Shown: positions 24,246-35,252 of the stretch, piece by piece | How the letters are laid out: the number at the start of each line of letters is the position of its first letter | How positions within the stretch are numbered: the stretch's first letter is position 1 | DNA from: Hofstenia miamia | Lineage: Eukaryota; Xenacoelomorpha; Acoela | Reading direction: 5' to 3' | Length of the DNA stretch: 64,000 bases | Assembly (NCBI GenBank): GCA_004352715.1 | Contig: SCFE01000049.1 | Coordinates: 408,045 to 472,044, forward strand | Translations under genes and position numbers: made by a program | Notes under the pieces: generated by a model | What the model saw: the letters and a program-made list of their open reading frames with translations, nothing else | Told to the model about the DNA's origin: nothing | Database searches by the model: none

Positions 24246-26362
24246 CGAGCCGTTTTTAAGCAAACCAATTTTATAGTGCTGCTTGTTAATTTGATTATGC
24301 AGATTTTTCATATTTTTTCATTCAATGTTCCTTATTTATAATAGTATTTTAGAAATGTTTATTAAATAATAGGAAGAGCAATTAAAAAAATTCTGAGAGC
24401 ACAATATTTTTTAAAAAAAGAAAGATTTTCTGTGGCAAGCCAAGCCAAACTTACTCAAAATTTAAACAAGCCAAGCAGTGGTGGATACATATAAATTTTT
24501 AGAGGGGGCCCAATGTAAAATAAAATGCAAGTTTATAGTGCTGTTTGTTAATTTGATTAGGGAGATTTTTCTAATTTTTTGCAGTCAGTATGCTTTCCTA
24601 TAATCTTATTTAAGAAATTTTTATTAAATAATAGGAAGAGCTATGTAAAAAATTCTTTGAGCACAATATTTAAAAAAAACGAGCCCCATTCAAAGATTTT
24701 ATGTGGCCAGCCAAGTTGAGCCGAACTTACACAAAATTTAAACGAGCCGAGCTTGGAAATGTCAGCTTGTTGACAAGTCCGCTGCATTTGTTTAATTCGC
24801 ACTGTAGGTGTGGCTTTGTTAACTATAATATTGCACTATAAGGTTAATTAAATTCTGTCCCAGTTATTAAGTAAACCGGTTTTTTAGGAAAATGAGGTAG
24901 TATGGTCTAAACACAAGTATAATTTCAAGTTTTGATTTTCATTTTTTTATAATGTGCACAAGATCATAAAATATCTAATTCAAGCCAATACAATGGTATT
25001 TATGGTATAATAAAATCCCAATTATTGATAAAAAAACTTTACTTATTAAATGAGACAGAGTTTAATTAGGTTGATTCTTAAATTTTGCAACATTAGCTAA
25101 AATTGTTGAATTTGAATCCTTTACTTCTGCAGATAATTGCCGCGATGGTGCAGTTACCAAACATTGATAACCAATGGGTACCAGCATAGCATAATCCTTC
25201 TAAAACACAAATTTAACAGCCAAAAGGAAAAATATAGGAATGAAAATAATTTTGATATTTAGAACGAATGCTAATAATTGCTTTTCATGCATTGATTGTG
25301 TGGACAAATATTTGCAGAAACATATCTTGTTAAAAGCTTTGGTATAATACGCTTCCCGTTAATTTAAGGTCACTACACTGGGCATGGGAAGACAAATAAC
25401 AACAGAGGACAGGTGTTTGGTTTGACTGTTAAAATAGTGAAACATGTTGTTAGAAGTCTGTATAAATAGCTATGTCGCAGTGTGAATAGTTAATGGATTA
25501 CATTCTTTGGAATTTTACTTACCTGCTATTTATACTGGTTTGGTCTATTACATTATGCACAGCTAAGCAGTTCTTGTGCGTAATAATCAAGGGCTGTTGT
25601 GAGGGATTGCTATTAGATGTCACCCTTGATAATTGCATGCAATTAAGTTACAACTAGGGATATGAATGTTTTTCTCATGCTTAGCTGGCTACATGTAGTA
25701 ACAAGTACGTGAAAGGCTAATAGCCACCATAGATATGTTAATTATTAATACTATTTTAGATCCAAATTGTTAGACTTATAAGAGACCAATAAGTGACTGT
25801 ATTGATTCTATAATATTTATATGTAGATTAGAAGCTGCTGTAGTTTATAGTTATCTTTTTATTTTGTCTGCAGCTAGTGTTGTGTCCGTTTTATTTGTCA
25901 GTCATTATTGTATACATCTTTTAACTAAATGTAGGAAGCTGCTCTACTTTTATATTAGCTAATTTTAGATGTGTGCAATAGCAGCTAGTGTCAGGTTGTG
26001 ATACAGTGTCTTATTCACACACTAAAGCAGTACATATTGAGAATGAGGACTATGTCGATTATTGACTGGTATTCATTACACTGTAAGTAAGGCACACATA
26101 ACAAAACTCTTTCATTGAGACTGAGCTGAGTTGCAGCGGATGAAACAATGGATGTGGATAATGGAATTGATCGAACTGTTGATGAACTGCAAACTGTCTT
26201 TGTTATATAGCTTTGGGCAAGTGTGCCCATCACACTCTCTCTTGTTATTACTTTTGAAGATGCTACCTAAATAGTAGTGGTTAATTGTTACACTAGTTTT
26301 GGAGTACTAATTAAGTTATCTCTATAGTTATATAAAGATGAAAGAACAGTGAGAGTGAATGT
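24246..26362. repeat. Duplicated >2 kb block, copy 2
   Basis: Twin of 5087-7147 in the same orientation, offset by about 19.2 kb. It includes the inverted-repeat element body (with about 37 bases that copy 1 lacks), its flank and the 5' LTR-like repeat with the start of the leader. It ends exactly at the N at 26363, so the real extent may be larger. Small differences cluster near 25718-25745. Confidence 0.85.
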
Positions 26363-26400
26363 NATCCGAGCTTAGAAATTACGGCTCGTTGACAAGTCTG
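26363..26400. other. Contig junction and detached element terminus
   Basis: A single N at 26363 is followed by a sequence ending GGCTCGTTGACAAGTCTG, the right terminus of the inverted-repeat element family at 4951-5565. The scaffold was apparently joined between two dispersed repeats, so continuity across this point is doubtful. Confidence 0.7.
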
Positions 26401-26419
26401 ATTATTGAGAATAACGAAT

Positions 26420-26790
26420 TCAGGGATTTCTAAGAAATCAAGTTTAGTTCTTATAAAAAGTAGTAGCGTTGCACTTTTTGATTCGAGAAAAGCATTTAGC
26501 TCAATGAATTTTGATTTACTGAAAGACAAATTAATGTATTTAATTTTGATTTTAAAACTATTAATTTAATAATGAAATCAAACTATCATTATCTATAACA
26601 AATAACCATGGGGTTCCTTATGGAATAGTTCTCAGTCTGTCATATTTGCAATCTACATGAATGACATAACTCAATAAGCAAAAACTCTAAAATTTATCAA
26701 TATGCAGATATCTGTCTTATAAATATAAGTAATGAAGTAAAACCCTCCAAACTGAAAAATTTTTACCACCACATATTAACAACGAACAAC
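26420..26790 (+). pseudogene. LINE reverse transcriptase fragment
   Basis: The plus strand reads LFDSRKAFSSMNFDLLKDKL, matching the non-LTR RT block with the first catalytic Asp (F-x-D-x-x-KAFD-x-V-x-H-x-x-L). Then, through frame changes, GVPYGIVLS and IYMNDI, matching GVPQGS-x-L-x-P and the IY-x-N-D block. Traces before the YADD box (FINMQIS in place of YADD) show that the second Asp pair is lost. Only the RT palm is left. It may belong to the same family as the LINE C-terminal pieces at 4714, 19759 and 43318. Confidence 0.7.
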
Positions 26791-27356
26791 TACAAGAAAT
26801 AAAGTTTTTCCACTGCCTATTGCGCTTATTACATTTTCAAGTAATAGTCAAGAAATCTTAGTGTATTAGTGTGAAAATATCCGGGAAATTGATTACTGGT
26901 CGACTCGTGGGTCGGGTTGGGAAAAAAATTGGCGAAGGTGAATCGGGCCTAGAATTAAGGGGCAACAAACCTTCTCAACGGGTAGGTCCAGGACTAAAAA
27001 TTTGGGATGTAGATTCATTGAAATTGAACGCATACATTTCCGTCTTAATGATCACATCCTACGTCAACGCTATTTCAGTTGGATTCTTTCTAATTATTTT
27101 CAATATGATCAAAAAAGTTGTTTATGGACACTAAAAATATAGTTTTTAATAAATATATTTTAGTTTATATGTATGCTTAAGAAGTACACAGATGGCATTG
27201 CAATATTTAGAATTCAGAGGCGTAATGATGACTTGTATTAATATTTAAGTATAAGGACTCAAAACTAGGGAAGTGTGCGAAAATGTATATGAAAGAGTGT
27301 TTAGTGGATGCGGAAACATTATTACTGATAACAGAAATCGCCTCAGTCTAGCTCGT
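26791..27356. other. No supported gene
   Basis: The 87-codon frame at 26871-27134 has a Gly- and Lys-rich start and a hydrophobic end. It matches no family I recognise, so I leave it unannotated. Confidence 0.4.
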
Positions 27357-27805
27357 GTTAATGAGCTTTTAGTTATGCGCTCGTTTAAAAATTTCTTAAC
27401 ATTACAATTTTCCATGAATTTTATGTATATTGTTGTTTTTAAAACAGCCGTTGTTATGATTTTTTGTAATTGTTCAAACTATAGATGTGTTTTAATTGCT
27501 GCATTGAAAATTACAGGATTGCCCTTAGTAGTAAAAAGCATCTACTATGGTAAAAAAACACGGCTTACTCNNNNNNNNNNNNNNNNNNNNNGTTAATGAG
27601 CTTTTAGTTATGCGCTCGTTTAAAAATTTCTTAACATTACAATTTTCCATGAATTTTATGTATATTGTTGTTTTTAAAACAGCCGTTGTTATGATTTTTT
27701 GTAATTGTTCAAACTATAGATGTGTTTTAATTGCTGCATTGAAAATTACAGGATTGCCCTTAGTAGTAAAAAGCATCTACTATGGTAAAAAAACACGGCT
27801 TACTC
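27357..27805. repeat. Exact 214-bp duplication flanking a 21-N gap
   Basis: 27357-27570 and 27592-27805 are identical by eye, separated by 21 N (27571-27591). As at 56733-56961, this looks like an overlap between contigs that was joined with a short placeholder instead of being merged. Confidence 0.92.
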
Positions 27806-27806
27806 T

Positions 27807-27885
27807 CCGGCTACGGCAAAAGCCTTACGGCCAACGGCCGGCTACGGCCAAAGCATTACAGCTAACAGCCGGCTAGGGTCAAAAT
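27807..27885. repeat. 31-bp GC-rich minisatellite, 2.5 units
   Basis: CCGGCTACGG-type units start at 27807, 27838 and 27869, a period of 31 bases. The second and third units diverge slightly. It stands out as GC-rich in AT-rich DNA and starts where the assembly duplication ends. Confidence 0.8.
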
Positions 27886-28504
27886 ATATTTTTTAAGCCC
27901 GGTTAAGGCCAAGAAATTTACTTTGGTATCTGAACACTAGTCAGAAGTTGTTTTGGGGAGGGTCGGGAAGGGTCAAGAATTGTTGATATGTTTTGAGGTT
28001 TGGCCTGCAAGTAGTTCTCTACAAAAAAGAGCTTCTTAGAGCTGAATTAATAGTGCATCAATGAAAATAAGAGACTTACTCACTATTTATTTAGTGGTGA
28101 TGTTACTTTTATCAAAAAGGATTCAGTATCTCCATCTGACGTACTAATAATTTCACTATATAAAAAGTCACAAATCTATATCTTAATGCAACCTCGTTAA
28201 TGAAGCTTTGGACAAGTTGAGAATCGATAGTTGCATGTTTTTCTGTCCTTACTGTAATGAGTAAATCTGTTAATAGCAATATAATGATGTGGATACCATT
28301 TATTTAAATGGGTTTCTGTTACAATAAAAATGTTCACCTAAAACCTGAGATATTTTCTATGAACCAGAGAGATAACTTAGAATAGAGATGGCATTATTAA
28401 GAAAAAATTTCGGAAGATTGTGTTGAGCCTTCAGTTGTCAAAAATGGCGTGGGTCATTATTACTCCAGTCAATCTTATTAATCAGTCGATTTACTTGTAA
28501 TTTG
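27886..28504. other. No supported gene
   Basis: AT-rich sequence with no coding frame that I can support. Confidence 0.4.
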
Positions 28505-28960
28505 TTAGATGGGCAATTGTTTCTTGTATAATTTTAAACATTCACTACAAATTTGTGGTTTTAGAACATCTTTAATTAAACAAAAGCGATGCCAGAATGA
28601 TAATGACGTATGCATAAGAATTTCGCGTAGCTGTGGAGAAGTACTTAACACAACAACTCTATCGCCAGAATTAACACTGCAGGAATGCAAATATCGTACA
28701 TCTGCTTTGCCATTTAAATGCGGATTACTGCGAAACATTTCTTATATAAATTTTGTAGAATTAATGTGACCAAATCCTTTTGGAATACATGAAAATGAAA
28801 TGGTGGGCTTTAATTTAGTAGAAAGCTTATTCTTTGATGCTTCCTTAATTATGGATTTAGCAGTTCTATTGTCAAGAACATTGAGAATTATGTAACCTCA
28901 TTTCATGGTACGTATAGAATACATTGTAGGTACATCATCCATTAGGACAGAAAAAAATTT
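28505..28960 (-). pseudogene. Probable LINE ORF1 (gag-like) fragment
   Basis: On the minus strand, the 77-codon frame 28738-28505 contains GDRVVVLSTSPQLREIL, a basic-aromatic stretch and CSEC followed by LKLYK. This pattern resembles the region before and at the first CCHC knuckle of Jockey/I-type LINE ORF1 proteins (VVV-TS-x-x-x-R, then C-x2-C). Upstream in the same direction lie YIILNVLDNRTAKSIIKEA and ISFSCIPKGFGHIN, like the preceding RRM-like gag segment, separated by stops including a TGA where a CGA Arg would be expected. The later Cys and His residues of the knuckle are missing. I am moderately sure. Confidence 0.5.
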
Positions 28961-30821
28961 GTCCTGCAGGGCAGACACAGTTTTTTTATTAACTCAATCT
29001 TTTAAGTCTGATTTAATATGTTTGTATTTTTCTTAATGACAGTTTTTTAGTAATTTGTGCATAGCGTGTTGTATCCTTGGCAACATTAGTAACGGGAACA
29101 GCTTGTTTTGTTGAAAACGATTCACTAACAATAGCATTTTACAGAGGAGTAAATGAACTTTTTCATATTGTTTTCTCTTAGTAACAGAACGTTTATTGAA
29201 TAATTAAATAAAAAATTAAACACATCCACACGAATACAACGTGTATGTATATTTTAAACGTAGATCACATTTTTATCCACATTAAACAAATTTCATAAAA
29301 AATACAACGCATTAACACATGTATTAACAAAATATAGAATAAAGGTCAAATTCTGCAAGGCCTTGGAGACACACAATATATTATATATATTTTATTACTA
29401 TTTTGTTCATATTATTTTAGGCAATGAGTTTTTTTACTTTTATGCAGTGGAAAGCAACGAATTTTTAATTGATGTTCCCAATTTTTTATTTAATTGTTAT
29501 AATTTTCATTTGTAGCCTCCTTCCCTGTGGATATCACTCCTGATTTTGCATTTACAGGATGTTAAAATAATTTGTTTATTATTGTAACTCGTATTAATTA
29601 ATTAGTGTTTGTTACTGTTGTGACATAAATAAGCTATAATTTTAATTGATTGCAGTATGATTTTTAATGCTAAGTATTACAGTTGCAATGTGTTGTAATG
29701 TATGGCAGATTTGCATCTAATTTAAACTATATCATTTCTAGTCGTTCTTTACACAGGTAAAGAAATAGTTGAAGTAAGTCCTGCTACCGACCTATTAATT
29801 ATACACTAAATGTGGCAAAAATTATTACAAAAATTCGATTTTCCACAAATTTACATTTTTGGCAAGAGAGCAAATTTACCAAAGATTTCATATTTTCCTA
29901 AAAGCCTTGTAGAGCATTGTTTGAAAATGTGGACAAAAGGAATTGTATTTTTTGAAGATGATGCTTAGGGCTAAACACTAAAAGAAATTGGTTGTCAAAA
30001 AAATAAAAAAGTTTCAATTTAGGCAATAGGGCTTGAGCCACAAAATTTGCTGTCATCAAGCTTTAGCATCTCTGTCATAAAATCATAATATAAAATTGAA
30101 CTAAATTTAAATCAACGATTGCTGATAATATTATTTTGAAAGCTACTTCTAGTGCATTTAAATATAAATAAAAACGATAATAAATAAAACGAAGTTAATT
30201 TCTAAAATTTCTTGATAAATGCAGTAGCATGTACACTCAAATATTAATCCAAATTTTGCGAAAGAATGCAGTATTGTCATACAAAACAAATTATTTAGTA
30301 TTAATAAATTATGACACGCATCTATAAATTATATTTAATAGCATTGATGTTACACATTTGTATGAGGAATGCACTTAAATATGAAATAAGGAATGGATAA
30401 TTGTGTGGAAGTAATTTTGTAGAAAAATTTTCATTTATTAGGAAGTAATTAAACATGTTATGGAAGCCATAGTAGCACGTGTATTGAATATTTAGAGTAA
30501 AACGTACTTCAAAATTCCATAATAAATAAAGGAAAAGGCATTTATGAAAATATTTGAAAGCAAGAGAATTCCAATCAAACTGCAATATTAAAGCATAAGT
30601 GAAAGAGGAGACGTTCGTCTATTCTTGGGTGGTTTCGGATTTGATTCCCTTATTTCACAGTCATTGAACTATGAGTATATCAATATACAAAAATATTTAG
30701 AGGGTGACAATAATTTATTGTTCTAATATCAATTTCAACAGTAAAAAAATTATTTTAATTTTTTCTGCCTATTCTATATTATAATCTATGCAGCTTATGT
30801 TTGCATCAATCTCAAATATAG

Positions 30822-30870
<49 letters not shown>

Positions 30871-31795
30871 CATTTATATTAGTTTTGTACTTGTAACATA
30901 GAAATTTGCGTGGCATTATGTAATATAGTGGAATAGTGCAGTAAAATATTCTATAATTTTGCATGGTATGCATTACAAAAATATAACTACAGATAAAACA
31001 CGATTGCACTTTTGCGCAGCGGTGAAAATTTTACTAATAAACTTGAAATAATTTTTTTTGATGAAAGTTTCGATTTTTAAGATGTATTCAAATTATCTCC
31101 AAATCAAAAGTTGTTTTATGGAAAAATAATTGAATAAGATAAAATCTCTGATAAAATGTGAATTTATGTATTTAGTAAGGGTTTTGCAGATAGAGTATTC
31201 TTGATACATGTACCTGCCTGTCAGAGCGCCATCGATACCCGCACTCGCAGACATGCTTGTGTAGGGCATAAATATTCAGTGTCACAAAATTATATATTTT
31301 GCTTTTTGCCAAAAAAATGGATCCTTAAATTATGTTTTTCTATTCAAGTTTATTAAGAAACTAGTTACCACGGTATTATTTTATGATATATAAATCTACG
31401 TGGGGACCGGGTATGATTTTTCGCCCCGACACAGCCTGAGTTCAATTAATAATGTCTAATGCCTTATCTGATCCGTTTTTTGCTTTAATTTTTTATCAAA
31501 AGATCACCCGTGCGACTTTCTTAAGGAATATTGGTACCGGTGTAACCTGCCCAGTGTATCCAAAAGAATACAATAGCCTTTGTCCACATTTTCCAACAAT
31601 TTTCTTAATGCTTATATGGAAATCCATTGATAGTGAAAAATCAATGGCAGCGTTGCAAACAGCTTGGCTAATTGAGTGACTATCTTGACTCCTAATTCTT
31701 GATTGATTGATGGTGAAAATGTAGTTTTTCAACCAATTTATTGAATCGAGAATTTAAATACCGTGATTAACCACTTAATGTCTGTATCATGCTAA
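28961..31795. other. No supported gene; one (TA)n at 30823-30866
   Basis: AT-rich DNA. The minus frame 31732-31496 is open but matches nothing I recognise. A TA microsatellite of about 44 bases is the only clear structure. Confidence 0.5.
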
Positions 31796-32811
31796 TACAG
31801 TACTGGAAAAAAGAATTCGGCCACCCATGATTTGTCATAAATATTTCTAAGAAATGGACGCCAAGAATGTCATAGGTATTTTTAAGTTAGATTTGGTGTT
31901 GCAGAAAGAGGAATTTATCAATTTTGAAACATAATTATGACTGTTTACTTTAAATCTCAAGAAGAAATGCTACAATGCTTGTGGTTTGCTAATATTTTCT
32001 TGGAAAAATGTATTCGGCCACTTCAGACCAAATCAGAGAATCTATAAATAATTTCATTCAGTCTATTTATATTGATAATGTTTGACAACTGTCTTTCTTT
32101 GCCATATATGATGCTTACATACATACCTCTTACCAAAAATTTGGAAGGGATGAATCAACGCAATATATCCCAAATTGTAGAGCGACCTCGAAGTACTGTC
32201 GGGGATGTCATCAGACGTTTCATTTCTGAAAATATCATTGCCTCCAAAGTCCGGAAGACTTCCATAACCTCTCAATCAGCTCAGGAAGATTTCAGAGGAG
32301 CTTTGCAATGAATGGGCTGATGGTCAACTCGTGACTGCAAGAACTGTGTGAAATATCCTGAAGAAGTACGTAATTGAGACTTTCGTGGCACCCAGAAAGC
32401 CATTTTTAACTTCAAAGCAAATTGATAAGAGACAATTTAGCTGAACATTGGTCTAATGTTATATTTTCAGATGAGTCAAGATTTGAGCTATACTCATGAA
32501 AAAAAATGTTGATAAAGAGACCAACTGTACAGAAGTTCAGATCATTGCCTCAATTTACTCAAAGCACCATGAGTTATGGTGGCAAGTCTGTAATTGTATG
32601 GGTTGCAATATGGAAGTGTGGCTTTCACGAGATTTTGATTAAAAATTATTAGCTAATTGTTATTCTACATATTTTATAGTATTAGACATACAGATTTTCC
32701 TTTCTCAATGAAAGGAACTCTTAGTTATAATCTTAGGCACACTCTATCCAATGAATGTTCATTATTTATTCAAAATAGCAAGGTGGTCGAATACATATTT
32801 CCAGTACTGTA
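31796..32811 (+). mobile_element. Degenerate Tc1-type transposon
   Basis: Ends: CAGTACTGGAAAAAAGAATT at 31798 and, reverse complemented, CAGTACTGGAAATATGTATT at 32809, both flanked by TA (31796-31797, 32810-32811), the invariable Tc1/mariner target. The following GGCCACC/GACCACC also matches. Inside, the plus strand reads NQRNISQIVERPRSTVGDVI, the paired-like helix-turn-helix of Tc1 transposases. Farther on, after stops, DESRFELYS holds the first catalytic Asp and a GGKSVIVW-like segment follows. The 1012-base element is shorter than a full Tc1 and the frame is broken, so it is dead or non-autonomous. Confidence 0.9.
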
Positions 32812-34931
32812 TATTTTGCAAGTTTTAATTGCGTGTGATGTTTGCGAGCAACTTTTCTTTCTAAAAATGAATTTTAAGTTATTTTCAAAAAGTTTTTTTT
32901 TAAATCAGATGTGTATAGACTCTTAGTAGCATAAATAGGTTGAGCATAGAATGTAAATAGCTCGACTCAGCTCAGCTGGCAAAAATTGGCCTTCTTCCAA
33001 CACTAATATTTAGATAAATTTGTTGTCCTTTGTTGTCATTATTTTGTTAAGAAAATTATTAATGTGCCTGGAGGATGTGAAACAATTATTATTTTTTAAT
33101 GAAACCCCTAATTTTATATATCTAATGTAAAGGTAATAATAAAACATAAAATATTTATAGAAACCATAAACAATTGTAAGATGTTTCTGTAATACGTAGG
33201 TTATTTTACAAAAAAATATTGGAAATACATTATAATTCAAATTTCTTGAACGTGTTTTGCAAAAGATTCCCTTTTAGAGGTGTATTTCTTAGACCACTCT
33301 CGGCCCTGAGCCTGCCTGACTTTATTCCTCAAGCTAAAGGAAGCAATCGCATTTTTGTGCTATTAATGAATAAATTTTCGTTAATTTGAGATACTGGACA
33401 TACTCAAATTTGATCAGGAAAGCTCCAAAAAATTTACAAACAATCCACATATTGCACTCCTCTTAAGTATAAGGTTTTCAATAGCATTAAGTTACCTTAA
33501 TACATGTTCACTACTTTAGTTTAAGCAGAGATGTAAAAACACATTGATGTGTATAAATTAACACTAAATGAAATTTGTTGGATTATATTTTTGGACAAAC
33601 GTATGATTTTATTCAACATATAGGTTCAATATTGAATTCCTAAAGAACTTGAGCTGGATAGCTATGAACATAGTTCTTGTTGATTTGCACCGAGCGTGAT
33701 AATTTTCCAATTTTATAAATTTGTTTGCATTTTCATCGAAGATTGCATTTAGGTTTTCCAATTTTTATCTGAATAGTTTTTGATTAAAATATTTCATCAT
33801 GCCATCATTGACATAGCGATGTTTGGGCATAGGTCATATAAATAGCCTAAAATGAGATACACTTCATGAGGGGCCGAGTTTTGGACCTAAATTTTGGCAT
33901 GTGCAAGTTCTATGAAAAATATAGAAATATGACAAATAAATTTAAATTATTTTTTGTATTTGTCTGTATTTTTGAATATCAGATGTCAAACCTTCCGTAC
34001 TTCCTTTAACATAATTTTCCTCGTTAAAAATACATTTTACTAGAAAAGCTGTTGCGGTGGCTATACGAATTTTGATTGGTAAGACGTCAGTAGCTTTAGA
34101 ATCAAATGCAATTAAATACAATAAGCACTATAATCTGCTAATGAAAAGATTTTATGTAACAAATAATGGTGGTTTTCAAAAATTTTTTGACGTTTATTGG
34201 GCCACATATTGTCGCGTGAGATTTTGAAAAATTCCTCGTAGAATACTAAATATTTAAATAATAAAAAATTCCTGGGTTATCTAACGGTATGTGCGTATTA
34301 ACCGTTTCACGGAAAAATTTCCAATAAAGTCTCTAAGAAAGGAATAGATTTGAAACTATTTTCATTCTGTATATGGCCTGTGTTTTTGTACACAATTTTG
34401 CTTTACCCTTGCGTGCTTGGAAATCGTGTACACCTGGGTAATACCCGTACCTAGCATTAACTTAATTGTGAAATGGTAATCGTATAATTTTGTGGGAATA
34501 CATTTCTTAAGAAAATTTTTTTGTTATTAAGAAGTAATTAAAAATAAATATTGTGTAAAGCAGCATGTATATTCAATTTTTAGTGTCAATCACACTTACA
34601 AATTCATTACTAAAATAATGGAAAAAGCATTAATGAAATTTATTTTAAAACAAAAAGAAATTAACTAATAATACTGCAATTAAATTATAGCATAAATAAA
34701 AAAGGCATTTTTTTACTTGTGGTAGTTTCGCATTTTAATCTTTTATTAACTTGTAATTTATAAGCGTTTAAGAACCTCCACTCATTCTGGAAATTGAATG
34801 TTTCATAGAGAATTTAGCACGGCAAAATGCGAATAATTATATTTGCATATTCCGTAATCCCTGCAACTCATTCACCAATGTTCATTGTTGTTGCACAGTC
34901 TAAGTTTGAATGAATCCTCAGAAATGTATTT

Positions 34932-34934
<3 letters not shown>
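32812..34934. other. No supported gene
   Basis: AT-rich sequence. A short CTCGACTCAGCTCAGCTGG near 32963 resembles the subterminal words of the element at 4951 but is isolated. Confidence 0.45.
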
Positions 34935-34972
<38 letters not shown>

Positions 34973-35252
34973 CTCCCGCTAAATGGTTTTTAAAGCCTCA
35001 TCTTAACCGCGTTTCCAAACATAAATCTTTGAAATATTGCAGGGTAGTGTCTCCTTTATTTACCTACCACATGGTAAATATAATAAGGTTCGAGTGAATA
35101 CTGCGGGAGCAATGGCCAAAAAATAGGTTTTTTGGGCACAAAGCGGGATTCCCGCTAAATGCTTTAAAAATTTCCGACCGTTTCCCGCCAAATGTAAGGT
35201 TCTTGCATTTTCCATAGCAAAAAGCGGGAAATATATATATATATATATATAT
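34935..35252. mobile_element. Dispersed element between two (TA)n runs
   Basis: TA runs at 34935-34967 and 35231-35252 bracket a unit starting TCTCCCGCTAAATGG and ending AAAAAGCGGGAAATAT, a short inverted match (CCCGCT/AGCGGG). Inside, CCCGCTAAATG occurs again near 35151. A diverged relative of its middle (AACCGCGTTTC, TTCGAGTGAATAC, GCGGGA-CAAT-GCCAAAA) lies at 50275-50420. It is a repeat family with a preference for, or generation of, TA tracts. It has no coding capacity. Confidence 0.55.

Noticed and set aside
26871-27134. 87-codon frame with Gly/Lys-rich start and hydrophobic end
   Set aside because: No family match, no splice or regulatory context; could be chance.
31441-31732. Overlapping open frames on both strands just left of the Tc1 element
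   Set aside because: No recognisable motif on either strand; not supportable as a gene.
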